Shown here: one piece after another, positions 1 to 8,703 of the stretch | How positions within the stretch are numbered: position 1 is the stretch's first letter | Layout: each line of letters opens with the position of its first letter | Assembly (NCBI RefSeq): GCF_007747445.1 | Contig: NZ_CP036425.1 | Span: forward strand, 62,001-126,000 | Origin: Poriferisphaera corsica | GTDB lineage: Bacteria; Planctomycetota; Phycisphaerae; Phycisphaerales; Phycisphaeraceae | Length of the DNA: 64,000 bases | Reading direction: 5' to 3' | Made by a program: the position numbers and the translations under genes | The notes under the pieces: model-generated | Databases searched by the model: none | Seen by the model: the letters and a program-made list of their open reading frames with translations, nothing else | Told to the model about the DNA's origin: nothing

Positions 1-184
1 GTGGGTGGATGTAGATTGTGGCGCGAGTTCTTTGCTGGTGCAATTTCGGGAACAATGTGATTGAGGAAAGCATGATCGGCTTGCTATGTGGTAAGCCGAG
101 AAGTGTTGTTTTGAGGAGAGATTAGTACGGATTGGAATGTTGTTTGTTTATTAATTTGATGCACTGAAGATAGAGGAAAATGAG

Positions 185-2425
185 ATGAAAAAATTATTAT
201 GTCTGTGTTTATTTTTGTTATCAATAATGGGGGGGACGTTGTTTGCGGATGCAAGTGATAGTGTGTTGGCGTATTGGCGGTATGATGGGCTTACACAAAG
301 CGTTTCGGGTGTTCCGTATTATCAAAATGATCATTCGGGAAGTGGAAACCATCTACGTAATTCAAATGGCCAGCAAGTTTATTACTCAAGTTCTGTGCCT
401 TTTGATATTGTCCCAGAAACTTTATGGGAAAATTATCTAAGTTATTGGTTAGTTGAAACTGATATCACGCAATTGGCAAAATTTAATACTGACTATGTTA
501 ATTATCCTTTGCCAAGTTCGCCTTCCCCAGATATTACGACAGCCAATTATGATTTAATGACAGTGGAACTAAATTATTATCCACAATTTACCGATTCATC
601 TGGAAATCCGAATCTAAACGTTGGTGATATACGTAGTCTTTTATCATGCTATCTAAAGGATGGTAGTGGTTATGTCAGTCAACCCTTTGCGGTTGCAATG
701 TTTGCCATTCAGGACCCGGTCAGTAGCGATGTACTGGGGAAATTCGTGACGGCTTATATTGATAACAGCAACAATATGCATTTTATTGAAGTGCCGGTTA
801 ACGATTGTATTGTGGCGAACGCTGCTAATGAAAAGTGGTATAGCATTCGTGTTGTTAAAAGTAATACAGCTTTTGAATTATGGGTCGATGGTGAACTAAA
901 AGCATCGGAGGCCATCTCAGGCGCGCAAACCACATTTAAGGCGCGTGGATCAGGTGAGATTTATCAGTGGAATTTAGGATATGGGCGAGATCATATCAAT
1001 GGTATTGATGGTTATACAGCTTATGGCAGATTAGATGAGATCAGAATTTCTAACAAGGTCGTTGATCAAAGTAATCTTTTGGAAACATACACTTGGAATG
1101 TTAAAGAAGAATTTAACGGGTCGGGCCCGTTTCGTAGTGTTGTGAATTTTAATGGTGCGCTGTGGGGCGTTCGAAATGGCCCGCATGAGATCGTTGAGTT
1201 GATTAATGGTGAGTATGTTGTCAAAAATCTGAACGATGGTAATAATGCAATCCATCTGTTTCGAAGTACGGATAACGGCAAGACATGGCAGCGTATGAGA
1301 GATCTGTATTATACAGATACTGACTTACGTGATCCTTCGCTATGGGCGGGTACTGTCACGGAAAGTGGTGGCACAGCGACAGCTAAGCTGCTGTTAGCTT
1401 ACGGGATTGTTAATAAAACGACAAAAAATTTCTCAGTCAAGGTTGGTATTGTGGATGGCGCATCGGCCACTACGTTGCCGAACAATTTGTCGTCGCCAAA
1501 TCTGAATAGCTCTTCAATCAAAACGATTGCAACTGGTGCTAATATTACGATCAACAAAGTGCCGAATGATCCCAATCAAGGTACCATGCCGTACCATACG
1601 TTTGTGGGGGCGCCATTTATTCTTCAAACGGGGGACAATTCTTTTCAAGTGTATTATGACAACGAGACAATAACACCATCAGACTATAATAGCGGCAATG
1701 GGTATCAGCAGATTACATGGCGAAAATTAGAATTTAACAATGGGTCGATTGTATTGCCTAGTGCTTCGCCAATATTTAATGATATTCCTATCGGAGCAAC
1801 TGGTTTGACTCGTGATGGTATGGCGACTGCGGTATCCCTTGGTAGTAATAAAATTATAGCGGTGATGGAAGGGATTAAAACAGAGACTTATCGAAGTGAT
1901 AACCAGGATAAGCCTAATGATTTTAATGTCGTGCGTTCGGTGGTATCGAATGATGGCGGTGTAACTTGGACGAATCGATCGATTATTTATGAATCTTCTA
2001 AGAAGGGGCCGGATGGTCGTACGTATAATGCGTATTGTCCTTACGCGACAAAAGTTGGTAGAGATGGCATTGCGGTGGTTTTCTGTACGGATGAGGATAA
2101 GAAATTATTGGAGATTCGGCCGGATGAATCATTTATGTCACCGAGTATGCGATCTTCATCCATTAAATTTGGTTTGCTCAATGATAATCATGATGGTTTT
2201 GCGCATGTAGAAACTGTACACTCCATGTTCCCGGAGGGTGTGGTTGATCCATCTTCGCCGGTTTGGCGGCGATATAAAGAGGGTCTAGCAATCGAAACGA
2301 TTGAAGATTCTCATAATTATCACCCCGTACTATTTGATGGGAAGCAAAATAAACAGCTGCATTGTCTTGTTGACTTTTTTGGGGGCAAGCAACGCGGGTA
2401 TTTGATTGGTAGTCCTGAAAAATAA
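185..2425 (+). CDS. Secreted LamG-like / sialidase-like (BNR repeat) protein
   Basis: This is a 746-residue exported protein. The N-terminus is a signal peptide (MKK, then a hydrophobic run to about residue 21, with cleavage near FADA). Residues about 25-300 resemble a LamG/concanavalin-like carbohydrate-binding domain. From about 310 onward the protein looks like a sialidase-type beta-propeller with two visible Asp-boxes, STDNGKTW near residue 360 and SNDGGVTW near 588. In known families this architecture belongs to exo-sialidases and related glycan hydrolases that act outside the cell. The catalytic Arg triad and Tyr/Glu pair cannot be placed by eye, so the substrate is unknown. No PEP-CTERM tail is visible. 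A strong terminator follows directly, and the gene appears to stand alone. Confidence 0.7.
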   Translation: MKKLLCLCLFLLSIMGGTLFADASDSVLAYWRYDGLTQSVSGVPYYQNDHSGSGNHLRNSNGQQVYYSSSVPFDIVPETLWENYLSYWLVETDITQLAKFNTDYVNYPLPSSPSPDITTANYDLMTVELNYYPQFTDSSGNPNLNVGDIRSLLSCYLKDGSGYVSQPFAVAMFAIQDPVSSDVLGKFVTAYIDNSNNMHFIEVPVNDCIVANAANEKWYSIRVVKSNTAFELWVDGELKASEAISGAQTTFKARGSGEIYQWNLGYGRDHINGIDGYTAYGRLDEIRISNKVVDQSNLLETYTWNVKEEFNGSGPFRSVVNFNGALWGVRNGPHEIVELINGEYVVKNLNDGNNAIHLFRSTDNGKTWQRMRDLYYTDTDLRDPSLWAGTVTESGGTATAKLLLAYGIVNKTTKNFSVKVGIVDGASATTLPNNLSSPNLNSSSIKTIATGANITINKVPNDPNQGTMPYHTFVGAPFILQTGDNSFQVYYDNETITPSDYNSGNGYQQITWRKLEFNNGSIVLPSASPIFNDIPIGATGLTRDGMATAVSLGSNKIIAVMEGIKTETYRSDNQDKPNDFNVVRSVVSNDGGVTWTNRSIIYESSKKGPDGRTYNAYCPYATKVGRDGIAVVFCTDEDKKLLEIRPDESFMSPSMRSSSIKFGLLNDNHDGFAHVETVHSMFPEGVVDPSSPVWRRYKEGLAIETIEDSHNYHPVLFDGKQNKQLHCLVDFFGGKQRGYLIGSPEK

Positions 2426-2457
2426 AAATTAGTTGCATAGATCTATAAAATGATGAA

Positions 2458-2487
2458 ACGCGCAGCAAAGGGCTGCGCGTTTTTTTT
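2458..2487 (+). terminator. Rho-independent terminator after the sialidase-like gene
   Basis: A perfect 9-bp stem (2458-2466 with 2472-2480) closes a 5-nt loop and is followed by eight T residues. Confidence 0.9.
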
Positions 2488-2545
2488 ATGTTTGGACGTT
2501 GTAGATGGTGTGGCAGAGTGGAGTTGGATAAAAAGGGGTAGGGGG

Positions 2546-4168
2546 TTATGCGTTGGCGTAGCGGGCGCGGAGGATAATGCGGGCGGTAGCGAAGAAGAGG
2601 AAAAGGAAGAAGATGATCGGAGCGGCGATGCCGACAAAGAGCTGTAAGGTTTGGGGGTCGGCATAGAAGGAATACTGGCCGACCTTGAAATCGAGGTGAC
2701 GATAGATGGGTTTGAAGAAGTTAGCTTGCGTGATGAGGATGGTGATGTTGATGAGGATGGGGTAGAAGAAGAGGAAGAGGAGGACGGGTGCGGCGGCGAG
2801 GTTGGCGATATGCATGGCGAGGTGTGGGCGGAGGCGGCGGGCGGTGATGAGGATGGAAGCTGTGTTTAGGAGTGCGATGATTTGGATGAGTGAGTAGAGG
2901 ATGAGCAGGGGTAGAAAAAGAAGGGGTAGGAGTGAGATGAGGCTTTCGATGTAGTTGATAAAGGTGTTGGGGAAATTGTAGGGATTGGTGTTTGCGAGAA
3001 TTGGAAAGCAGAGAAGGGTGATGAGAGGGGTCATGAGGAGCGTTGCGAGGAGGATGACGCGGGCGGTGTGGTGGTGTGTCTGTGGAGGGGTTAGTGTTTG
3101 GAGGGATCGGCCAAGGGATGAAGGGGTGAGTAGGAATTGATAGGCGAGAGCGGGGATCGTGAGGATTTTTTTAAGAAGGGTGGGAGCGCGGTGGATGGGA
3201 TCGCCTATGCGATGGTTAGATGGTATGGATAAAGAGATAGGCTGGCCACATTCTGGGCACCCCCGGAAGTTGTCTTCCTGTGTGTTTACGGTCGCTGGAG
3301 CGGTGAGGGTTGCGGTGGCTACCGATTGGGGTTGTGTGGTGAGTGATGTTGATTCGGATATCGATTGTTGATCGGTGTGGAAGCTGTCCAACTTTCGGGG
3401 ATTCTGGGGGGGGCTGGGGGGCTGGGGGGAGAAGATGGGGTAGTTGCAGGATTCGCATGAGGCGGGCCAAGAAGAACGGGGGGGGGCCGGACGGCGGTGG
3501 GTGAAGATGCGGAGGAGGGTGAGGAGGATCATGGAAAACAGAAGAGGCGTGAACCAATACGAGGTGGAATTGATGAAGTGGATGCGATGGCGATATGGGG
3601 AATCATTTATTTGTTGTTCGTGAGCGACGTATCGGGATTCCCAATCAGCGTAGATATTCCGCTCTTCATCGCTAAGATCGCCAATTATGTTGTAGCCGTA
3701 TGATTCACTTGGGTCGGGGTTTTGCGTGAGCCAGTTGCTTCGTTGTTGTGTGATGTAGCTGTTTTCAAGCTGGCTTGGGGTGACGAGGGCGGTGAGGGCG
3801 AGAGTGAGGATAAAGAGTATGAGTGGGATGAAATAGGCGGTGCGCTTGTAGGCGGAGATGTAGGCAAAGCGGAAGGGGAGATGGGGGGCTGCTGTGCGCG
3901 GGGTGAAGAAGAGGGCGATGATGGGGAGGATCAAGGTGAGTGCTATGAGCATGATGAGGAAAGGAGGGAGATAAAGATCCGAGGCAGCAAGGTAAGCGTT
4001 GGTGAATGAAGAGATGAAATAGGCGTTGGTCTGATAGGTTGAGTAATCGAAGTAGATGTAGCTGAGAATGATGATGAGTGGTGCGAGGATGAAGGAGGCT
4101 AAGAGGGTCAGGATTGTGGGGAGGGAGAGGAAAAGGAAAAGTAGAGAAAGGTGTGTGGTACGTTTCAT
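2546..4168 (-). CDS. Multi-pass membrane protein with a split zinc ribbon
   Basis: This 540-residue protein has about six to eight strongly hydrophobic segments: two N-terminal, others near residues 100-115 and 205-220, and three or four in the C-terminal half. A cytoplasm-like loop carries two CxxC knuckles, C238/C241 (CESC) and C304/C307 (CPEC). This matches the single zinc ribbon often seen in planctomycete membrane proteins, but here the knuckles are separated by about 62 residues of Pro/Ser/Thr-rich low complexity. The spacer is encoded by a very G-rich stretch of the + strand. The function is unknown. The coding strand is C-rich while co-located + strand genes are G-rich, so composition follows position, not transcription. 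It lies downstream of the gene ending at 4308, behind a terminator. Confidence 0.65.
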   Translation of the reverse strand: MKRTTHLSLLFLFLSLPTILTLLASFILAPLIIILSYIYFDYSTYQTNAYFISSFTNAYLAASDLYLPPFLIMLIALTLILPIIALFFTPRTAAPHLPFRFAYISAYKRTAYFIPLILFILTLALTALVTPSQLENSYITQQRSNWLTQNPDPSESYGYNIIGDLSDEERNIYADWESRYVAHEQQINDSPYRHRIHFINSTSYWFTPLLFSMILLTLLRIFTHRRPAPPRSSWPASCESCNYPIFSPQPPSPPQNPRKLDSFHTDQQSISESTSLTTQPQSVATATLTAPATVNTQEDNFRGCPECGQPISLSIPSNHRIGDPIHRAPTLLKKILTIPALAYQFLLTPSSLGRSLQTLTPPQTHHHTARVILLATLLMTPLITLLCFPILANTNPYNFPNTFINYIESLISLLPLLFLPLLILYSLIQIIALLNTASILITARRLRPHLAMHIANLAAAPVLLFLFFYPILINITILITQANFFKPIYRHLDFKVGQYSFYADPQTLQLFVGIAAPIIFFLFLFFATARIILRARYANA

Positions 4169-4241
4169 GGTGGGCCCGGAATGTTGGTGTTGATGCTGGT
4201 CGTTGAGGTTATTTTAAGAGATTGGCGGATGGGTTGTCATG

Positions 4242-4268
4242 AAAAAACCTCGCGATTGAGCGAGGTTT
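4242..4268 (-). terminator. Terminator for the 6095-4308 gene
   Basis: A 9-bp perfect stem (4245-4253 with 4260-4268) is followed on the minus strand by a run of T (A4242-A4247 on the + strand). Confidence 0.85.
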
Positions 4269-4307
4269 ATGGATGGCGGATTGATATTGATTATTAGTTG
4301 GATGAGT

Positions 4308-6095
4308 TTACTGAGTGGGGATGAGTTTTTGTAGGGTTGTGGCGATGTTCGGGCCGAAGAGGTCGGTGTCTTTCGCAATGATTTGGCCTGTTGGGGAGAT
4401 GAGGTAGATGCATGCAAAATCGGATGCGCCGAGTGTTTGGGTTGCAGCATCGTCGGCGGCGTTGGGGAGTAGAACGACGGGCCAATCGGTTTTGTTTTCG
4501 TAGGTTTTTGGATCGTAAGGGTCGAAGTCGGGTGAATCTTTGAATAGGAATGAGAAGAATTTGACGTTGGGATTGGATTTGAATTGTTGGTAGGCGGTGT
4601 TGACGTCGGCGATTTGAGAGAAGGCGAAGCCGTTGAAAGCAGGGGAGAAGTCAAGGAGGACGTACTTGCCGCGGTAGTCGTTGAGGTTGAATGATTGGTT
4701 ATCGTTTAGATATTTGGCTGTAATTTGTGGGGCGGCATTGCCAGTGTCTAACGATGCGTTAGGCGCGCTGAGGGGAATAGTGCCAAGGTTGAGGACGAGT
4801 GGCGGGTTTTCTGTGGGGATATTGATGGTTTTGCGGAGAGTTTTGTTGTCAGAGTTATCGAGGACGTTTTCAAGTTTGTTGACAAAGGAGATATTGGCTG
4901 AGAGTGAGAGTTCAGCTGGGATGATAGATTGGAAGGTGAAAGAGCCATCGGGAAAGAGGGTTGATGAGTAATTCTTGAGAGGTTGTTTGGAGGAGAGCTC
5001 AATCGTTGCGGAGTAGAACTTGGGAAGTGGTGTGTGGTCGTAGTTGATGATTTTGCCGGTGATGATGGTATTGTCGAAGTCAAACTTAAGGACAGGGAAT
5101 TTGTCCGACTGGACTTTGATGAGGTTGTTTTGGATGACAGTATCAGGACGGTATGGGTCGTCTTGGATGATGTTTGCGTTGATGAATTGGAAGGGCATGT
5201 AATCGAAGAGGAACGAACCATCGGTCTTGGTGCGGGTTTTGAACGAGAGAAGGATATTAGTGGGTTTGAAAGTGTCTTCTATGGCGCCGGGGGCGTAGAG
5301 TGGGCCGTTGATTTTGATGAGCTGGCCGGCGATGGGTTTGTCTTTGAGTTTGATTGAGCCGGTGAGAGGTTGCCATTCACCGAGCGTAATGCTGTTGGGT
5401 TGATCGGTATCGAGATCTTTTTGTTCGAGTAGTTGGTAGCCTTGTGGCGAGAGGATGAGGAGGCGGAACTTTTCGTTGTGAGGTGGGAGCGTGAAGGAGC
5501 CGTCGAGGTTGGAGTTGTAGATGAGGAGTGGCTTTTTGTTTGTGTGAGAAGCTTCGATATCGGCAGAGGGGTTGAATTGTTCGAAGATTGGGCCGGAGAT
5601 TGTGACGCGAGTATCGTCGATGACAGGGATGAGTTGTGCGTTGTAGACAGGGTTGCCAGACGGGGAGAGGATCGTGCCGGTGATGTTGGCGGCAGGTTTG
5701 AGTTTGATCGACCAGGTTGAGTTGAGGGTATCAAGTTCCCATTCGTGAGAGTACTGGGGGAGATAGCCGGGTGCGGTGATGTAGAAGGCGTAATGAGCGA
5801 GTGGCTCAGTGGTACGGATCTTGAATGTGTTTTCAGTGATACGGACGTTGAATGGGGCGAAGGATTTGAGGGGGTACCAAGTGGTGTCGAGTTTGGAGGG
5901 ATCACGGTAGCCAATGGTGATGTCGAAGTTATAGATTGGGGAGCCGGTATCGGCATCGGTGACAGTTGCGGCGATTGCAGTTGTTTGTTTTTTGGTGGGC
6001 GCTTTGAATGCGGCGGAGAGGTCGAGCTGGGCTGCGGCGGGTGCGCAGAGTAGCGTGAGTGTGAGAAGGAATGAAAGGGTGTGGCGGATGGTCAT
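4308..6095 (-). CDS. Exported protein with carboxypeptidase-regulatory-like repeats and a Cys-less thioredoxin fold
   Basis: The protein has 595 residues. A signal peptide (MTIRHTLSFLL..., cleavage near APAAA-Q) precedes several beta-rich modules of the carboxypeptidase regulatory-like type (for example VTDADTGSPIYNFDITI and ITGTILSPSGNPVYNAQ). The last ~140 residues form a TlpA/AhpC-TSA-like thioredoxin fold: after GKYVLLDF, where relatives have WCGPC, this protein reads FNGFA. Both redox cysteines are therefore absent, and a disulfide exchange role is unlikely. Probably it is a periplasmic or surface scaffold or binding protein (inference). It is transcribed away from the MarR operon, with a terminator just downstream. 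Confidence 0.65.
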   Translation of the reverse strand: MTIRHTLSFLLTLTLLCAPAAAQLDLSAAFKAPTKKQTTAIAATVTDADTGSPIYNFDITIGYRDPSKLDTTWYPLKSFAPFNVRITENTFKIRTTEPLAHYAFYITAPGYLPQYSHEWELDTLNSTWSIKLKPAANITGTILSPSGNPVYNAQLIPVIDDTRVTISGPIFEQFNPSADIEASHTNKKPLLIYNSNLDGSFTLPPHNEKFRLLILSPQGYQLLEQKDLDTDQPNSITLGEWQPLTGSIKLKDKPIAGQLIKINGPLYAPGAIEDTFKPTNILLSFKTRTKTDGSFLFDYMPFQFINANIIQDDPYRPDTVIQNNLIKVQSDKFPVLKFDFDNTIITGKIINYDHTPLPKFYSATIELSSKQPLKNYSSTLFPDGSFTFQSIIPAELSLSANISFVNKLENVLDNSDNKTLRKTINIPTENPPLVLNLGTIPLSAPNASLDTGNAAPQITAKYLNDNQSFNLNDYRGKYVLLDFSPAFNGFAFSQIADVNTAYQQFKSNPNVKFFSFLFKDSPDFDPYDPKTYENKTDWPVVLLPNAADDAATQTLGASDFACIYLISPTGQIIAKDTDLFGPNIATTLQKLIPTQ

Positions 6096-6344
6096 GCTGG
6101 ATCTCCGGATGATTCGTTGTTGTGGGTTGCGGGTGGCGTGGTTGCTGGTATCTGTAAGTTGTTGATATGCAGGTAGATGCTGTGGCTGTCTATTTGTTTG
6201 GTCATAAGCAGGTCCGTGAATCGGCCTGGTTGGTTATCTGAGCCGTCCATCATAAAAGAGGAGGGCGGTTGATCGCAAGATTGGTACGTGGATTTGGGGG
6301 TAAGGGTTCGGTTTCTGATTATGTGAGGAAGGTTTTAAGGGGTG

Positions 6345-6372
6345 TTGATTTAGTTTTTCGAATAGTTAGAAT
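6345..6372 (+). promoter_or_regulatory. Putative sigma70-type promoter of the marR-MATE operon
   Basis: A -35-like TTGATT (6345-6350) and a -10-like TAGAAT (6367-6372) are separated by 16 nt. The -10 lies inside the inverted repeat at 6363-6381, as expected for an autorepressed promoter. Confidence 0.5.
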
Positions 6373-6381
6373 ATCTAACTA
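6363..6381. promoter_or_regulatory. Candidate MarR operator
   Basis: An inverted repeat with perfect 8-bp arms, TAGTTAGA (6363-6370) and TCTAACTA (6374-6381), is separated by 3 bp. Size and AT-rich symmetry are typical of MarR-family operators, and it overlaps the -10 element ahead of a MarR gene. Confidence 0.65.
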
Positions 6382-6515
6382 AAATAGTCTCTGGCAGTGC
6401 ATATCGGTGTTGGGACCGAAGGCGTGTTGGATAAGAAAGATTGTGATGCGACAGGCGCATTTGGGTGGATTGGGTGGCAGTAAAATGAATCTATCTTTTT
6501 AATGAGGAAGATGTG

Positions 6516-6977
6516 ATGGAGCAGCGGCTTAAAGAGATCATTGACGTGAGTGAGGAACTGGGTGATTGCTTGGTTTTCAATGCGATTAGTCGTGTTGATC
6601 GAGCGGGGAAGGACGCATTGTCGGGGTTAACGGGACGGCAGATTCATGTGGTGGTGGGTTTGTCGAAGATCGAGCCATGCAGTTTGAAAGCTGCGGCAAA
6701 GCGGATGGGTGTAAGCGATGCGAGTGCGAGTGTGATGGTGGACACATTAGTGGGGAAGGGGATGCTCAGGCGGGTGAGGGATGAGCATGATCGACGAAAG
6801 GTGTTGATTAGCCTGACGGATGAGGTGAGGCAGAGTATGGAGGAGATTGATGAGGAGATTTGGGCGACGTATGTGAGATTTACAAAGAAGTTAGATGATG
6901 ATGTGCTGGACAGGTGGCATGCGGTGATGGGGGAATTAAAGGAGGTTCTCGATGAGTGCCGAGACGAGTTTGAATGA
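6516..6977 (+). CDS. MarR-family transcriptional regulator
   Basis: A 153-residue winged-helix regulator. The core LTGRQIHVVVGLSKIEPCS followed by LKAAAKRMGVSDASASVMVDTLVGKGMLRR is the MarR helix-turn-helix, and RDEHDRRKVLISLTDE is the wing. The ATG at 6516 was chosen over the GTG at 6513 because AGGA at 6505-6508 then sits 7 nt upstream. The gene overlaps the following MATE exporter by 26 bp, so the two are surely cotranscribed. The usual model for such pairs is that the regulator represses the operon until a small toxic ligand releases it from the inverted repeat at 6363-6381. The ligand cannot be predicted from sequence. Confidence 0.85.
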   Translation: MEQRLKEIIDVSEELGDCLVFNAISRVDRAGKDALSGLTGRQIHVVVGLSKIEPCSLKAAAKRMGVSDASASVMVDTLVGKGMLRRVRDEHDRRKVLISLTDEVRQSMEEIDEEIWATYVRFTKKLDDDVLDRWHAVMGELKEVLDECRDEFE

Positions 6978-8352
6978 GCAAGCCGAAATGGCAGTGGGGA
7001 AGATGGCACATTTAGGTGAGAAGCCGGTGCTGGGTTTGTTGATGGGTTTCTTTGCGCCGGCGATGGTGGGGATGATGACGCACGCGCTTTATAACTTGGT
7101 GGACAAGATTTATGTGGGACAGGGTGTAGGCGCGATAGGTTTGGGAGCATTGACGGTGGTGTTTCCGGTCATGATGGTGGGGTTTGGTGTGTCGTTGTTG
7201 TATGGGGCGGGGGGTGCTGCGCTGATTAGTTTACGGATGGGCGAGGGGAAGGTGAGGGAAGCGGAGAAGTATTTGAGTGGTGCGATTGGGATGTCGTTGT
7301 TGATGGGGGTGGTGTTGGTGGGTGTGGTGATGTGGTGGCAGGAGGATGTGTTGCGATTGTTCGGGGCGAACGATGAGTTGATGGGCGATGCGAAGGCATA
7401 TTTATTTTGGATATTGGTTGGATTTCCGATGTTGTCGGCAGGTTTTGTGATGAATTTCGCGATAAGAGCGGAGGGGCGCCCGACGGTTTCGGTGGTGATT
7501 ATGATGATTTCGACCGTGGTGAACATCGTTCTGGATCCGATTTTGATTTTTGGGTTGGAGATGGGTGTTGCGGGTGCGGCGCTGGCGACGTGTTTATCAC
7601 AGACGGTAACGTTGATGTTGGGGGTGGTTTATTATGCGGGTGGTTGGAGTGTGTTGAAGGTGAAGATGAGGTTGTTGTTGCCACGTTGGGGGGTATTGCG
7701 GCCGATGTTGCTGTTAGGTTTGCCGGCCTGTTTGGCTGATGCGCTTTTTGCGGTGCAGCAGCTGTTTATGAATCAGAAGTTGGTTGAGCATGGTGGGACG
7801 ATGGGTGTTGCGGCGATGGGTGTTATTTTTGGGGTGATGACAGTGGCGGTGATGCCGATGTTTGCGATGGGGGATGGGCTGCAGCCGGTGGTTGGGTTTA
7901 ACTACGGGGCGAAGTTGTACGGGCGGGTGAGGGAAGCATTGCTTTGGACGAGTGGATTGGTGTGGTTATTGGGTGGTGTGATGATTTTGCCGGTGGTGGT
8001 TTGGCCAGAATTGTTTGTGTGGATGTTTACGGGTGGTGATGAAGCTTTGATGGTGGAATCAGTGCGGGGATTGAGGGTGTTTAGCTTAGGGGTACCGTTG
8101 TTTGGGATGTGTTTTGTGATGACGCGATACTACCAGGCGATCGGTCGTGGGGGGATTGCGATGGTGTTGTCGACATTGAAGCCGTTGGTGATGTTTGTGC
8201 CGCCGCTGTATGTGATGGCGTGGTTGTGGGGGATGAAGGGCGTGTGGGCTAGTGAACCTGTTAGCGGTGTATTGAGTATGGTTGTGGTGGGTTGGGTGAT
8301 GCTGTTGGAGCTGCGATCTGGTCGCGGTGAAGCGGCTGCGGTGGAGGCGTGA
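6952..8352 (+). CDS. MATE-family multidrug/Na+ (H+) antiporter
   Basis: A 466-residue integral membrane protein with about twelve hydrophobic segments arranged as two similar halves. The opening FAPAMVGMMTHALYNLVDKIYVGQGVGAIGLGALTVVFP is the signature of the MATE/DinF group, with a matching second-half start near GLPACLADALFAVQQLFMNQKLV. It would export cationic drugs or metabolites using an ion gradient. Translation begins inside the end of the MarR gene (26-bp overlap), which ties export to that regulator. No clear terminator follows; a T-run at 8402-8410 has no obvious stem. Confidence 0.85.
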   Translation: MSAETSLNEQAEMAVGKMAHLGEKPVLGLLMGFFAPAMVGMMTHALYNLVDKIYVGQGVGAIGLGALTVVFPVMMVGFGVSLLYGAGGAALISLRMGEGKVREAEKYLSGAIGMSLLMGVVLVGVVMWWQEDVLRLFGANDELMGDAKAYLFWILVGFPMLSAGFVMNFAIRAEGRPTVSVVIMMISTVVNIVLDPILIFGLEMGVAGAALATCLSQTVTLMLGVVYYAGGWSVLKVKMRLLLPRWGVLRPMLLLGLPACLADALFAVQQLFMNQKLVEHGGTMGVAAMGVIFGVMTVAVMPMFAMGDGLQPVVGFNYGAKLYGRVREALLWTSGLVWLLGGVMILPVVVWPELFVWMFTGGDEALMVESVRGLRVFSLGVPLFGMCFVMTRYYQAIGRGGIAMVLSTLKPLVMFVPPLYVMAWLWGMKGVWASEPVSGVLSMVVVGWVMLLELRSGRGEAAAVEA

Positions 8353-8703
8353 GTGTCAGGTGAGGGCGCAGTGTGAGATGGCGGGGAGGGGTACAGTTTG
8401 AGTTTTTTTTGATTGAAGGGGAGCAATTAAATCAGGATGATCTGGTACTGATTTGTAAGTTATTTCTATAAATGATGTTATTGTGGGAAATGGTCTGTGT
8501 TTTCAAGGGGTATGTGGGATGATTATTTTTGTTTATGTCACAAAACGGGGGTATGATGAGGGGACGGGTTGATTGTGAGATGGTGTATGAGGGGCGGATT
8601 TTGGGGTGTGCGGTTATGTTGCATTGGTATTGGTGGGGAGGTTGACGCGTTGAGATGTAAGCAGCGTGTCATGAGATCATGGAATTATGGAAGGTCGTGG
8701 AAG
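8353..8703. other. Gene-free stretch before the aminotransferase
   Basis: About 350 bases. It includes a T-rich run (8402-8410) and a weak hairpin with 7-bp arms around 8428-8453. An in-frame TTG upstream at 8569 would lengthen the aminotransferase by 45 residues that do not resemble the family, so I treat 8569-8703 as untranslated. Confidence 0.45.

Larger units (their letters stand above)
6096..6515. other. Intergenic region between divergent genes, holding the marR promoter
   Basis: 420 bases lie between the start of the minus-strand exported protein and the MarR gene. The only clear signals are the promoter and operator at 6345-6381. The segment 6382-6515 would be an untranslated leader of about 135 nt; I see no hairpin in it that I can assign. 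Confidence 0.5.

Noticed and set aside
5279-5956. 225-residue Ser/Pro/Thr-rich frame within the exported protein gene
   Set aside because: It is a shifted frame of the 4308-6095 gene on the same strand and resembles a low-complexity artefact of C-rich codons.
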